Shown piece by piece: positions 1 through 10,902 of a stretch of 64,000 nucleotides of DNA; position 1 is the stretch's first letter, and each line of letters opens with the position of its first letter. This stretch comes from Notolepis coatsorum. Its lineage: Eukaryota; Chordata; Actinopteri; Aulopiformes; Paralepididae. Under the pieces are notes generated by a model that saw nothing but the letters and a program-made list of their open reading frames with translations, ran no database searches and had not been told where the DNA came from. The translations under genes and the position numbers were made by a program. The stretch spans positions 26,261,789 through 26,325,788 of the forward strand of contig OZ020585.1 of NCBI GenBank assembly GCA_963971535.1. Direction: 5' to 3'.

Positions 1-112
1 CCACACATACAGTAACCTAAGAACCTAACACACCCCGACCAGCCACCATCACACATAACCTAAGGACCTAACACACCCCGACCAGCCACCATCACACATA
101 ACCTAAGAACCA
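1..112. repeat. Minisatellite, 43-bp unit, about 2.5 copies
   Basis: The phrase taacctaagaacc recurs at 13, 56 and 99, giving an exact 43-bp period with one a/g variant. The array starts at or before the left window edge, so its true length is unknown. Confidence 0.85.
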
Positions 113-346
113 GTGAGAAATACTGCTTTCCATTCGAGTTTTTGTGTTGGATACAGTACTTGGATGTATGCAGTTCATCTCATGTACAGCATGTTATGGG
201 GTGTCTGATGGGAGGTTGTTTGAACTAAGCTCACTGTGTGTTTACACACCCTGAGCTCTCTGCCATGCGGCATCAGATAACTGCAGCCCTGTTACATCAG
301 CATGATCCCTGTGTCGGGATGTGCCTCGCTACTAGTGGCTGGGGAG

Positions 347-591
347 CGACAGTGGCTCGGTAGATAGAGCAGTCGTCTGGTTATCCGGAGGTTCCTGGTT
401 CGATTCCCGCTCGTCCTGGGCAGCGTGTCAAAGTGTCCTTGAGCAAGCACTTATTAACCCTTAAGTGCTCCCGATGAGCAGGTTGGCACCTTGCATGGTT
501 GCCGTCGGTGTGTGAATGTGTGAGTGAATGGGTAAAATTGTAAAGTGCTTTGGATAAAAGCGCTATATAAATGCAGCCATTTACCATTTAC
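347..591 (+). mobile_element. tRNA-derived SINE, family A, copy 1
   Basis: A tRNA-like head shows an A box (tggctcggtagatagagc) and a B box (ggttcgattcc). A body with gcaccttgcatggttgcc and a gtgtgtgaatgtgtgagtg run follows, then the tail ctttggataaaagcgctata. Copies 2 (41233-41487) and 3 (45590-45810, reverse) share head, body and tail. Such tails are usually shared with a partner LINE that supplies the reverse transcriptase. The tRNA part has no intact cloverleaf, so this is a SINE and not a tRNA gene. Confidence 0.85.
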
Positions 592-1108
592 TGGTAATAG
601 TCAATAAGTATACACAGGGTTTAACACAATCGTTGAATAGGGGGTGATTCAGAGTGCTACCCCCACTGCTGTTTTGCATATTGGTCTGTTTTCCAGAGAG
701 CATGGTTGATATGCAAGGTTGCCCTCGTGGCCCCTGGCTCTGACTAACAATGTTGTGTTCTCTGTAGGTAATACTGTTAAGTGTAGTTGAGTCTATCTAG
801 GTGTATGGCCCACCTCTTTTACACAACTCTTCTTCTGGACAATAATAGAGAGAGCGTACTCTATCTCAGCATAATCACCCTTGAAATGCAGTACGATGGT
901 GTAATTATAGTTTACATTAGATTACATGTATTGTTAAGTACAGAGTACAATGAATTTGGCATTTAACCAGAGTGCAAATTAACATGTCAATATGTGTGGT
1001 ATATATAACAAAGCTACAGAGTAAATATGCTAATGTGTGTACAGTATTATTATTTGTATGAATACACTATGGTAATAAACCATACTAGCCAGTGGTTTAA
1101 TTAATACG
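592..1108. other. AT-rich spacer, nothing recognised
   Basis: Unique AT-rich sequence. No terminal repeats, tandem structure or coding signal was seen. Confidence 0.5.
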
Positions 1109-1109
1109 A

Positions 1110-1166
1110 GTAGGTATGGATATAATATATTCATTCATTCATTCATTAATATATATCCATACCTAC
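1110..1166. repeat. Inverted repeat with (ATTC)n loop
   Basis: The arm gtaggtatggatataatata (1110-1129) pairs with the arm ending ccatacctac (to 1166). The loop is four to five ATTC units. The hairpin lies directly next to the larger inverted repeat at 1171-1351. Confidence 0.8.
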
Positions 1167-1170
1167 CTTA

Positions 1171-1351
1171 TTGTTGACGCAGCGTGATTTATGAATGCAA
1201 TTACTTGACGACGCTGTAAGTGAGTTTAATCATTGTATTTTCGAGAATAAATAAAGCTTGAATAAATTTTTTTTTTATTGAAGCTTTATTTATTCTCGAG
1301 AATACAGCGTCGTCAAGTAATTACACTCATAAATCACGTTACGTCAACAAT
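1171..1351. repeat. Foldback element, arms about 75-95 bp
   Basis: The left arm (attgttgacg..., 1171-1265) is matched in reverse complement by 1274-1351 (...cgtcaacaat). Shared blocks include atttatga, ttacttgacgacgctgta and gaataaataaagctt. The left arm has about 20 extra bases. The centre is a T run. This looks like a foldback or MITE-type element, or two head-to-head copies of one repeat. Its family is unknown. Confidence 0.75.
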
Positions 1352-1424
1352 TTCAGAAACAGCAGACATTAAAACTAATTAAGAAAAAAACGGTTAAACG
1401 TTGTGGTGACCCGTCTGGTCACCA

Positions 1425-1797
1425 AGGTTTTAAATGGACCCATAGACACCTAATTGCAATGTATTTTGCAGGGTATTCCATAAGTCAGGGGCACAGAAGC
1501 AAAAGGCAGATCTACCAAGTTCTACAGATTCTAGGCACTTTAAGTGTAAACAAATCATTGGATCGCGTATGATAGGGTCCAGAGGTCCACAGCTGTCATG
1601 TAATGTAATTTGGACAATCTCCAATTATGGCTTCATATAGAAACAAATGACAATGCAACTCACTCGTCTTTCTTCCAGAGAGGACCACCCTTGTTATACA
1701 AAATACAATGGTAAGTAGCATACAGTAGCTATCACCAGTGACATATCTGATAGCTGAATCATATACAGCCTAATGGCTTTGAGTGGAAGCTGCCGCA
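1425..1797 (-). mobile_element. LINE 3' fragment, C-terminal RT region
   Basis: On the minus strand the frame reads ...LDPIIRDPMICLHLKCLE and ...AFCFCAPDLWNTLQ, the typical C-terminus of a teleost non-LTR reverse transcriptase. The same segment occurs at 61321-62130, where it is longer and reads GRSVFGLFAPTVHHG. Only the end of ORF2 remains. I place it in the CR1/L2/Rex1/jockey group without choosing a clade. Confidence 0.75.
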
Positions 1798-1827
1798 TGT
1801 CTATATACAGATTACAGATATAATAAT

Positions 1828-2396
1828 TAGGGATGTCCCGATCACGTGATCGGGATCGGGGGCCGATCACATGATTTTCCGAAGATCGGGATCGGGAAAA
1901 AAAAATCTGGAGTAAAAAGATTCTACAATCTGATTGATTGAAAATTGTATTAACAGATTGCAGAATGGGTACAATACAGTAAGGCTCAATACACACAATT
2001 GTTAAGGGGATGCAGACCAGAGAAAGACTTTCGTCTTGTTCACACCAGGGTCCCCCATTTTCAATTCATAATGAATTGTAAATAGGGTGCAACTAGCACC
2101 GTGCAATCCATTCTTTGTGGATCTAGCCCATACTAATGTGCAAACAGATTGAAGCTTTGAATATTTCTCGTATGAAGCACATTCTCAGGGGCTCAGGGTG
2201 AATGTAATGTGAGCCGCAGCGCTCGACTGGGGCTATTGAGGCAACAGAGGGGCTTGTCTCGCTTCGCCAGTTTCTGACAAAAATGCGTCAAATTGGTTAC
2301 TAATGTGAAAGATCGGATCGGGAAAGATCGGTATCGGCAGATACTCAAAATCTCGGGATCGGATCGGGAGCAAAAAATGCGATCGGGACATCCCTA
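1828..2396. mobile_element. Non-autonomous hAT element with 8-bp TSD
   Basis: Terminal inverted repeats tagggatgtcccgatc (1828) and gatcgggacatcccta (to 2396) are flanked on both sides by ataataat (1820-1827, 2397-2404), a perfect 8-bp duplication as expected for hAT. Subterminal sequence is rich in gatcggg motifs. There is no transposase frame. It carries a nested LINE tail at about 1930-2085. The target was the TAA repeat tail of the LINE end at 2397-2560. Confidence 0.95.
1930..2085 (-). mobile_element. LINE 3' tail, family T, nested in hAT
   Basis: It contains cagattgcagaatgggtaca and ggggatgcagaccagaga with a short gattgattg tail on the left, so the element is on the minus strand. The same sequence recurs at 29917-30283, 34889-34960, 46480-46570 and as a palindrome at 57933-58235. 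Confidence 0.8.
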
Positions 2397-2560
2397 ATAA
2401 TAATAATAATAATAAACTTTATTTGTATAGCACCATACAAGAATGTGCTTCACAGCACAGTAAAATAGTGCAGTGCAATACAATATTTCTCATCTACAGT
2501 ACAACAATATAGATACATAAAATATATATACAGTGTGGATACATACAGTATACAGATGTA
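2397..2560 (-). mobile_element. LINE/SINE 3' end with (TAA)n tail
   Basis: The sequence (taa)n-aactttatttgtatagcac followed by a motif like tgtgcttcacag is a frequent teleost retroelement 3' end, read here on the minus strand. Its simple-repeat tail was the hAT landing site. The right limit is approximate. Confidence 0.55.
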
Positions 2561-3429
2561 TAGCCTACCAACATTCCCTCAGCAGTATACCGATACATAG
2601 TCATTGGGCTTCTCTGGGACCCCATTATTCAAATAAGCAGCAGTTTAATTTCACTATTACTTCATTCACCAGATGTTAGCACAGTGAGAGAATAACTCAC
2701 TGTATACGAATGGCTACATTATGATCACAAGTGTCACCACAGAACTATAACATAAATAGGGACTTTCCTTGTGCATCAGGGTAAGTTCATTCAGTATACC
2801 TAATGTATACCTAAGCTGGCTGCCATCCCATTGTGATCAAGTTGTCATTTAAACAAGCACTGTTTCCATGGAAATGTTATTAAACATTCTATGGCGGCCA
2901 TCTTACGTGTACCCTGCAGCCAAATGACCATTCAAGGATGTGGAATTTAATGGGAATGATCCTTCTAACAATTACATTCCTATGGGTTTCACTCTTTCCA
3001 CCTTTATTTGCCCACTTAAGAGTTTATGTTTATATACCAAACCATTATCTAAAAATAAACATCTTCTCAGATGGGGGTTCATGGCCCAATGCGTACTGTA
3101 TCTATTTGGGGGTCCTTGACCTGAAGAGGTATCCCTGCACAAGATGCAATTCAACTCAGATGGTGTCAGATTGCATGTGGAATCGAGCCGTCATCATTAT
3201 CTGGGGTATGAATGATAATGTTGCACATTAAGTGGATCTCAGGAGTGGAGAAAGACCACTGCAATAACAAAATGTAGGCTATACTGTAAGGCTTCCCTCC
3301 CGGGCTGAATCCTAGTCCCTTGTCACGTAGTTAAAAAGCAGCGCAAACTCCCCCAACCGCAGTAAACATGCGTCACGTTAATGAAAGTCCATCTCATGGG
3401 AGAACTCTCCGTCACCATCAGGCCAGCAG
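2561..3429. other. Unique AT-rich sequence, no gene supported
   Basis: A 97-codon open frame at 2938-3231 (+) has no recognisable domain, no splice context and ordinary non-coding composition, so I do not call it a gene. No repeat structure is evident. Confidence 0.45.
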
Positions 3430-3760
3430 GCATATTGCTGCTGTTTCAAAGCGCACTGAGGGAGGCCGACCGCAGCAGAACAGACATGTGTACATTGTTC
3501 CAGTGCTCCGGATCAAGCTAATTTAACGCACGCAGACTTTGTTTTTATTTCCTTCTAGCAAACATCAACAGATGACCCCTAATCTGTCTTGGCACCCGAT
3601 TGCCGGCGGGGGTGAACGTGCCGAGGCAGTGTTTTCTGCAAGAGAGCCCATGAAATGATACAGGGACGTTAGCTAATTAGCAGTAGCTAATGGCTGCTTA
3701 GATGGCAATCTCTCACCTCATTGGATGCAGAGAGGTGGGAAATAAGGCTTTCATGGTACG
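3430..3760. promoter_or_regulatory. Candidate conserved non-coding element
   Basis: A low-repeat, balanced-composition island with homeodomain-type cores (agctaattagc at about 3670; ctaattta) and a half-palindromic ttggcacccgattgcc resembling an NFI-type pair. It has no open frame of note. The call rests on composition and motifs only; conservation was not tested. Confidence 0.3.
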
Positions 3761-5030
3761 AGTAGTTTCCCATCACTCAAGCACGTGGTGAGCATCATGA
3801 TAAAGTACTGGGAATGTTGTTTTATTTTTAAGTTGTTTTGTATTTGTTTTTGAACCGGTTAGCTTAAAGCCCCGATTCAGATTAAAAATTTTTAGGATAA
3901 GACAGATATTCATCCCTATGGGGAAATGTGGGTGTCAAAGCAACAACAGGAGAGGGAGAGGAGGGGTCTGAATGTGCTCCTTATCTTCGAATCCCACTAC
4001 CCTTCCTCACCAGCGTGTTCAGTTTGTTTGTGTCTCTTGACCTCTCCAGCATACCATGGCGAAAAAGAGGACACTGGCTACTGTAGACTGGTAAAACAAC
4101 TGCAGCAGCCTATTGGGACACATTGAAGGACAGCCTGAATAGCCTGCTTTGACCCTTCCTGTAGAGGGCCTCTGTGTGGATCAGTCCACCACCTCCACCT
4201 CCTCCTCTTGGATAGTGATGGAAGTTGGGGGTCTCTTCTTGCTCCGTTGATAGTCCACCAACAACTCTTTGGTCTTGCTGATGTTGAGTTTCGAGGTGGT
4301 TGTTGTCGCACCACCCTACGAAACTCTCCACCAGGTCTCTGTGCCTGACAATGGAGGACTCATCAGAGAACTTCTAGAGGTGGCACGTACCTGAGTTGAA
4401 GCAGAAGTCTGAGGTGTAGAGGGTGAACCGGAGTTCCTGGGGGGGCACCGATGTTTCTCACCAGCACATCTGCCCTGCCCTGTCTGACATATTGTGGTCT
4501 GCTAATCAGTAATCCAGGCCACGGCCATTCTTAGCAAATTTCGTAATTCAGAATCCAGGCCTATTTACTCCTATGTTTACAAGTATATCACAAGTCAGTT
4601 TTTACCCGCCCAGTGTAGTATTGTCTCTAGACACACTAGGTCAGGAGTGATGCCACTCATTGTATGTTTTGGACATATGTTTGGTTAGCAGTAGATTTTA
4701 TTTGACCTTTGTGTTTGTGTATAGGTAGACAAGATATTCCTTACTGTGTTAGTTGTGTTTTGTTTTACTTAGTTTATTCCTTTGGCATCATTCAAGCTCC
4801 CTTCCCCTTCTCCCCCCCCCCCTTCCCCCTTGGTTGTGTGTCTCAAATCCACCATTGTCATTGTCTATTAGTCTGTTTTGTTTGTATATATAAAAGGCAC
4901 AATATATGACTTTCTTTCACCTAAACGTGTTGTGGGAATTGCTTTATTTATCATTTGGTTCATTTATCACAAATTACAACACAATCATCCTTTATGTTAT
5001 ACACCCCTTCCCCTAGACATACTGGGGTTG
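3761..5030. other. Unique spacer, short open frames only
   Basis: Holds overlapping minus-strand frames of 73-78 codons near 4080-4330 without recognisable domains, and a C run near 4813. Nothing else is supported. Confidence 0.45.
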
Positions 5031-5032
5031 TA

Positions 5033-5256
5033 ACAGGTGGGCTTGACCCAGACAGACATATAGGGTGGGCTTGACCCAGACAGTCATATAGGGTGGGCTT
5101 GACCCAGACAGACATATAGGGTAGGCTTGACCCAGACAGTCATATAGGGTGGGCTTGACCCAGACAGACATATAGGGTAGGCTTGACCCAGACAGTCATA
5201 TAGGGTGGGCTTGACCCAGACAGACATATAGGGGGGGCTTGACCCAGACAGACCGT
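5033..5256. repeat. Minisatellite, 28-bp unit, 8 copies, 56-bp higher order
   Basis: The unit gggcttgacccagacag plus catatagggt repeats every 28 bp (5041, 5069, 5097...). Units alternate between agacata and agtcata, and partly between gggtggg and gggtagg, so the effective period is 56 bp. This implies expansion by dimers. Confidence 0.9.
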
Positions 5257-5424
5257 TTGCTTACAGGCACATCGGGATAGGGTTTGTAGTATCAAATAGC
5301 ATTTTCCTCTGAGCTGAAATAAAATGGTGTCACATGAATACAATTTGGCAAATATTTACATTTTCATTGTTTCATTTCACAAGCACCAAACTATTTGCAT
5401 ATTTATGACACACATTATACCCCT

Positions 5425-5540
<116 letters not shown>

Positions 5541-6526
5541 TACCTGACAAATACAATCCACCGCTCACTTTGGTTCTTGTCACCAATTTCAAAGCAGTTT
5601 ATTTCTCTATGCTGCCTGTCAGTCTTCCTCGTTTCCAGGCGGAAAAGTGACTGAAGTGAGCATTCTCGCTTGTCGCTGCACTCTCTTTAACTATGAATGA
5701 ACACTCATGAATTCCCATCTTTAGATAATAATAATCGTTGAACATTGTTCCTCTGAAAACTTAAAACAGAGTTATGGGTCTTCATCTGAGGTAACTGCAG
5801 GATGAACCATCCTGTTAAGGCAATGGTGATGGAAACTCTCAAAGTAAACAGCTTTTACAGATACACACTGCAGTAAATCCTGTGCATCAAAGGCTCAGTA
5901 ATTAAATCTGGATGATACAAAAAAATACCATATTTAGATTTCAGTAGTGGGGCTCACCTTTTGCTTATATTGGATTGCGGAGTGAGCCTATAAATCAGAT
6001 GGCTCAATGTTTTGACCTGGGGAACAAGCCTGGCCCTAACCAGGCTCATTAACAGAGAGGGGAAAACGGGAGTGTTATTTTCTTTAAGCTAGCCGACAGG
6101 TATTGTTCTTATTGGACCACCTGTTTTGATCTTTTCTTTTTAGACTAATCATTCTCTCTTCTCTCTAATTTTATGAAGACTCATTTCACTCTGTACTGCG
6201 CTGTCCAACACGGCAGTGTGTTGAATGCAGTAGACTGAGTCAGGAATGAGACCCCGAGGCTTTAATCATACACAACGATGTTGACATCAGCAATGTATTC
6301 TAGCCACTGCACTGCCACTCTTTGTTAGACATTGCCGTAAACCTCTAGCTAATCTTTACCCCACTTGGTAAAGCTACAGAAGTGGCCTAATGTAAACCAC
6401 GACTTAGTGAACATATCACTAAGCTACACATCACCACAACACTGCCCATCACACCACACCAGAGAGAAGAAGATAAGAGAGGGAACTGAAGGTAGTTTAG
6501 GTGAAGTTCACCGCTGCCATCATGTG
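5541..6526. other. Unique sequence, possible regulatory island
   Basis: No repeat is recognised. Sequence at about 6060-6200 has a T-rich, CNE-like look (ttagactaatcattctc). There is no coding evidence. Confidence 0.35.
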
Positions 6527-6680
6527 TAGGGATGGGCATGAGTGATGTTTTCCCAGATCGAGTACTCGCATGAATTACTAGAGCAGTGATCGAGTACTCG
6601 TTTATGCAAATCTATTTTTAGAATGCATAAAGAGCATGGCAGCAATAACAATGCACAGCGGTGCTTAATGCTTATCGTCA
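6527..6680. mobile_element. hAT-like left end, partial
   Basis: Starts tagggatgggcatgagtg and contains two gatcgagtactcg motifs, like the subterminal repeats of a teleost hAT MITE. No right terminus was found, and the minisatellite follows within about 100 bp. The extent is uncertain. Confidence 0.5.
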
Positions 6681-6784
6681 GTCAAAGCAGTCGGTTACCA
6701 TTTGTAATAATTACATTGCCTTGACTCTGCCTGCAGCAGGTCTCTCCACTCATGGAAGCACAGATTTTTGGTACAACATGTGTC

Positions 6785-7735
6785 CTCGTTGGCTAGCAGT
6801 AGCAGCAGTGTTTTGATACACAATGTGTTCTCTAGTAGCAGTGTTTTGGTACAGGGTGTGTTCTCTAGTAGCAGCAGTGTTTTGGTACAGGATGTGTTCT
6901 CTAGTAGTAGTAGCAGTGTTTTGGTACATTATGTGTTCTCTAGTAGCAGCAGTGTTTTGGTACAGGGTGTGTTCTCTAGTAGTAGTAGCAGTGTTTTGGT
7001 ACAGGGTGTGTTCTCTAGTAGTAGTAGCAGTGTTTTGGTACAGGGTGTGTTCTCTAGTAGCAGCAGCAGTGTTTTGGTACAGGGTGTGTTCTCTAGTAGC
7101 AGCAGCAGTGTTTTGGTACAGGGTGTGTTCTCTAGTAGCAGCAGTGTTTTGGTACAGGGTGTGTTCTCTAGTAGCAGCAGTGTTTTGGTACAGGGTGTGT
7201 TCTCTAGTAGCAGCAGCAGTGTTTTGGTACAGGGTGTGTTCTCTAATAGTAGCAGTGTTTTGGTACAGGGTGTGTTCTCTAGTAGCAGCAGTGTTTTGGT
7301 ACAGGGTGTGTTCTCTAGTAGCAGCAGTGTTTTGGTACAGGGTGTGTTCTCTAATAGTAGCAGCAGTGTTTTGGTACAGGGTGTGTTCTCTAGTAGCAGC
7401 AGTGTTTTGGTACAGGGTGTGTTCTCTAGTAGTAGCAGCAGTGTTTTGGTACAGGGTGTGTTCTCTAGTAGCAGCAGTGTTTTGGTACAGGGTGTTCTCT
7501 AGTAGTAGCAGCAGCAGTGTTTTGGTACAGGGTGTGTTCTCTAGTAGCAGCAGTGTTTTGGTACAGGGTGTGTTCTCTAGTAGCAGCAGTGTTTTGGTAC
7601 AGGGTGTGTTCTCTAGTAGCAGCAGTGTTTTGGTACAGGGTGTGTTCTCTAGTAGCAGCAGTGTTTTGGTACAGGGTGTGTTCTCTAGTAGTAGTAGCAG
7701 TGTTTTGGTACAGGATGTGTTCTTGTTGGACAGCA
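6785..7735. repeat. Minisatellite, 36/39/42-bp unit with internal (AGC/AGT)n
   Basis: About 25 units of gttttggtacagggtgtgtt-ctctagtagcagcagt. Length varies in 3-bp steps through the internal AGC/AGT run, so frames stay open on both strands (340 codons minus, 314 and 244 codons plus). One unit near 7490 is 2 bp short and shifts the plus frames. The edge units differ from the core (gtgtcctcgttggc on the left, gtgttcttgttggac on the right). The frames encode only the repeat and lack any protein signature. Confidence 0.95.
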
Positions 7736-8087
7736 GTAGCAGCTGTGCTTTGGTCCATGTACAGTAGCACAACTAAGGTTAACAGTTAGTTAGCCACATC
7801 TTCAGCGTGTCTGTATCAATAATCTATTAACGCTACGCAAAGTGGGTGACATGTTGTTGGCACAATTTGGAAATGCACAAGCTCAAACGGCTGTTTTTAT
7901 CTGTTTTAGCTAGCTGTATTCCAACGCAACAAACTTTCTTCTCCAACTCTCTCAGGCTTCCACTGTTTCCACAGGCTTCCACTAATGAGTGATATGGTCC
8001 TCCTGTAACAACTCATGCCTTGCAGGATTTCAGAGCATTTCTTTTTCTGTTTCAGTGGCAAAAACAAGCACTTTTAGTGGACATACT
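7736..8087. other. Unique spacer
   Basis: No repeats, motifs or coding potential recognised. Confidence 0.4.
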
Positions 8088-8333
8088 TGGTAACCAAATA
8101 GAACGAGTTCCCTCAAAAACCACAATTTCAGTGTTGTGAAGTGACTGGGGTGAGTAGCGGTGCTATGGGTTAAACTCACTTTCATCCTCAAAAGACACAT
8201 AGACACGTTACAAAGCAGTGAATTCACCTCTTGGTATAGCGGTCTGTGTTGTTGCCCGCGGCATGGGAGACCCGGGTTCGAAACTCCCTCAGGGCATCGA
8301 AGTTTAAGGTGACGATGTCACAACCGTTATACA
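8088..8333 (+). mobile_element. Short TG...CA fossil with tRNA-like segment, copy 1
   Basis: It shares a segment around gagtagcggtgctatggg and a tRNA-like core (cttggtatagcggt as A box, gggttcgaaac as B box) with 37050-37282 and 39245-39470. The right end is ccgttataca. The left end is approximate, and no target duplication could be fixed for this copy. The family is interpreted as a solo-LTR or TRIM-like fossil; it looks old. Confidence 0.6.
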
Positions 8334-8579
8334 TATATATGAACCAGAATACACACGTCTCCTATATGCATTCAAACCAGTTATGTGGTCTAATAGAGGA
8401 AAGGATTTGAAGTGCTTCAAGTCAATTCAGGTCCTGCTACAGTACAGGCGTCATGCAGACATCATGCAACAGAAAACCCTGTGTAACCAGAACATAACAC
8501 TGTATTTTACTAGTATGTACTTTACCACTATGTTACTATCCTTATACTACTACCTATCATGCTAATATTATGTCTATAC
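8334..8579. other. Unclassified, possibly LINE 3' UTR
   Basis: AT-rich sequence directly ahead of a V-SINE/L2-type tail. It may be the 3' UTR of the same element, but no coding part is visible. Confidence 0.35.
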
Positions 8580-8702
8580 TATTTAACAATGACACTTACA
8601 GTACCCTTAGCTGCCAGAGGTGTACCCCTCCTGCTGACTTCACAATTTGTAAGTCACTTTGGATAAAAGTGTCAGCTAAATGACTAAATGTAAATGTAAA
8701 GT
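8580..8702 (+). mobile_element. V-SINE/L2-type 3' tail
   Basis: Contains acccctcctgctgact, then ctttggataaaagtgtcagc and taaatgactaaatgtaaatg. The same tail closes the L2 LINE at 24935-25030. It is a well-known teleost tail used by both L2 LINEs and V-SINEs. Confidence 0.85.
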
Positions 8703-9049
8703 AAAAATGGATGGCATTTTCTGAAGATTGCTAGGAGACGCCAAGAAAACAAATGAGCACTATTTGTAAGCCTGATTGAAAAACCACATAAAACATTTAG
8801 TTTTATGAGGATTTAATATATGCCAGATGCATATTCAACCCAGTTACATTTATGGCATTACATGAGAAAACCAATAAAAGGATAGGTGCAGTAAGGGGAA
8901 GCTGCCAATAGGGTGTGCTGTCGCACCCCTCGCACCCCCACCACTTCCAACGTGCCTGAGCCCAACCAGCAGTACATTATTGGCATTTCAAACCAAACTT
9001 AGTATAACTTGGGGACCGACTTTAATCTCCCACCAATGGGGCCCTGATC
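8703..9049. other. Unique spacer
   Basis: No recognisable feature. Confidence 0.4.
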
Positions 9050-9480
9050 CAGAGATCCATTAGAAAATTAATTATATTTAAAATATGTTATTATAATGTA
9101 GAAAAAACGATTTAATTATATTTCCATTATCTTGTATATATTTCACATTACGAACTGGAGTCTGATGAACTTCATGTGGAATAGATTCAGATCCGTTAAT
9201 AACTGCAGCCCCTGGGCGCATAATCTTGGACCTTTATTGAGCCGATTATATCCCTCTCTCCGTCTGAATTAGGCTCTATAGTTTGCTCTTATTACAGCCT
9301 CCGCAGCGCCACTGCACAGAAGATCAGAATGTGAACACAGAAGCCATATTGAATTTCCGCACAGGCGCCTAATCTTCATCTCAGGGCTCCTTCTCTTCAT
9401 CAAGACCAGTGTCCATTTTCCAGTGTCTCTATTACAATAATTGCCATTGCTCACCGTCTAATACGTCTCATTTGCCTTTT
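9050..9480. promoter_or_regulatory. Candidate conserved non-coding element
   Basis: A 430-bp block free of simple repeats. It has AT-rich homeodomain-like cores (gaaaattaattatattt; gatttaattatatttcc) followed by an even-composition stretch (cataatcttggacc, tgaattaggctctatag, gccattgctcaccgtctaat). Short frames on both strands have no protein features. It resembles vertebrate CNEs; conservation is untested. Confidence 0.35.
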
Positions 9481-9487
9481 TCCACAC

Positions 9488-9523
9488 TCCACTTTGCACG
9501 CCGGGGGGTGGGGGGGGGGGGGG
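9488..9523. repeat. G-run
   Basis: ggggggtgggggggggggg, a length-unstable homopolymer tract. Confidence 0.9.
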
Positions 9524-9907
9524 ATTATTTGTCTCTGTCACCCTTTTTAGGGAAGGGAGGAGAAATACCTCCTGACACCGAATTTTGTCACCATTACCGG
9601 TGTTTTTTGCCAAGGTTTGTGTCAGATTAGGGAGTAAGTATTCGGCGGCAAGGCGTCATTGAGAATGCGGCTGATGACGGAGTGGCCTCCCTGAATACTT
9701 TGAAGGGGCCGGGAAAGTGCTTGTCACCATGAATGCTGGTGTTTTGGAACGGGTCCGATGGTCAGTGAGTGTGTGTGTGTGTGTGTTTGAGTAAAATGTA
9801 TGAAGAAGAAGAGAGAAGGAGCGCTGTCCATGATGAAGATGCAGCAGTGTGAAGAGACAAGACACGTGTCAACGAAAAAAGTATTTACCGCCACAACCGA
9901 TCACAAC
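9524..9907. other. Unique spacer with short (GT)n
   Basis: A (GT)9 tract lies at about 9768-9786. Otherwise unremarkable. Confidence 0.4.
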
Positions 9908-9951
9908 CAGTCTTCCTCAGGGTATATGATAGAATACCCTGAAGAAGACTG
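9908..9951. repeat. 18-bp-arm hairpin
   Basis: cagtcttcctcagggtat (9908-9925) pairs at 17 of 18 positions with ataccctgaagaagactg (9934-9951) around an 8-base loop. The ccctgaagaagac arm with nearby gtgtcaaaacg resembles a dispersed teleost repeat, so it is more likely a MITE relic than a structured RNA. Confidence 0.65.
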
Positions 9952-10184
9952 TCGTGTCAAAACGGCGGTCGAGCCAATTCATTATTTTTGTGTTGTGTGT
10001 GTTTGAGTAACAGCTGTTGTATGTGTTTGTATGTGGGCAAGTGTGTCATAATGAGGGATAGCCGAGATGTGTGTGTGTGCGTGCGTGTTTTTGCATGCAT
10101 TTGTGGAGTGCACTAGTGAGTATCTACAGAGTATAAGTATGGTACCTCAGCATACTGTTAAGTAGTGTCAATTCCACAGCTATC

Positions 10185-10656
10185 GCCAACAACACAGCCT
10201 AACCTCTATCACCAATAACACAGCCACTATCACCAATAACACAGCCACTATCACCAATAACACAGCCACTATCACCAATAACACAGCCACTATCACCAAT
10301 AACACAGCCACTATCACCAATAACACAGCCACTATCACCAATAACACAGCCTAGCCACTATCACCAATAACACAGCCTAGCCACTATCACCAATAACACA
10401 GCCTAGCCACTATCACCAATAACACAGCCACTATCACCAATAACACAGCCTAGCCACTATCACCAATAACACAGCCTAGCCACTATCACCAATAACACAG
10501 CCACTATCACCAATAACACAGCCACTATCACCAATAACACAGCCACTATCACCAATAACACAGCCACTATCACCAATAACACAGCCACTATCACCAATAA
10601 CACAGCCTAGCCACTATCACCAATAAAACAGCCTAACCTCTATCACCAATAACACA
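10185..10656. repeat. Minisatellite, 21/26-bp unit, left part
   Basis: The 21-bp unit cactatcaccaataacacag+c alternates with a 26-bp form that gains ctaac or ctagc. The array is split by a LINE end and resumes at 10903. Confidence 0.95.
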
Positions 10657-10902
10657 CGTTTCACGGTTCAAGTTTTGTTTTATTTGTCATGTATAAAGTA
10701 CATGTACATTACAGTGAAATGCTCGGTTCTGTATGAGCCCCCGGGAATGTGCTTCATACAGTAAAAAAAGTAAAAGGTCCCAACACTATACAAATATACA
10801 ATATATATATATATAACTCAAGTACAACCTAAAGTACAACCAAGTAAAAATGCAGACAATGAGGTACAAAAATACAAACAATAAGAAAAATACTAAATGC
10901 TA
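10657..10902 (-). mobile_element. LINE 3' end inserted into the minisatellite
   Basis: gttttatttgtcatgtataa, gtacattacagtgaaatgct and gtgcttcatacagtaaaaaa match the 3' end of the LINE at 40050-40930. The array motif aataacac lies at both edges, consistent with an 8-bp target duplication; the array itself contains that motif, so this is supportive rather than proof. Confidence 0.8.

Noticed and set aside
347-430. Genuine tRNA gene
   Set aside because: This is the head of a SINE; body and tail are shared with two other copies.
2938-3231. 97-codon plus-strand frame as a small gene
   Set aside because: No domain, no signal peptide I trust and non-coding composition; frames of this length are expected by chance in AT-rich DNA.
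6750-7772. 340-codon (minus) and 314-codon (plus) frames
   Set aside because: They are the same minisatellite read in different frames; unit lengths in multiples of three keep all frames open. No domain, start context or splice signal.
8234-8300. Genuine tRNA gene
   Set aside because: A- and B-box-like sequences are present, but the T-stem and acceptor stem do not pair properly and the segment recurs inside a repeated element (also at 37.1 and 39.4 kb).
9908-9951. microRNA precursor
   Set aside because: The stem of 18 bp is too short for a pre-miRNA, and the arm resembles a dispersed fish repeat.
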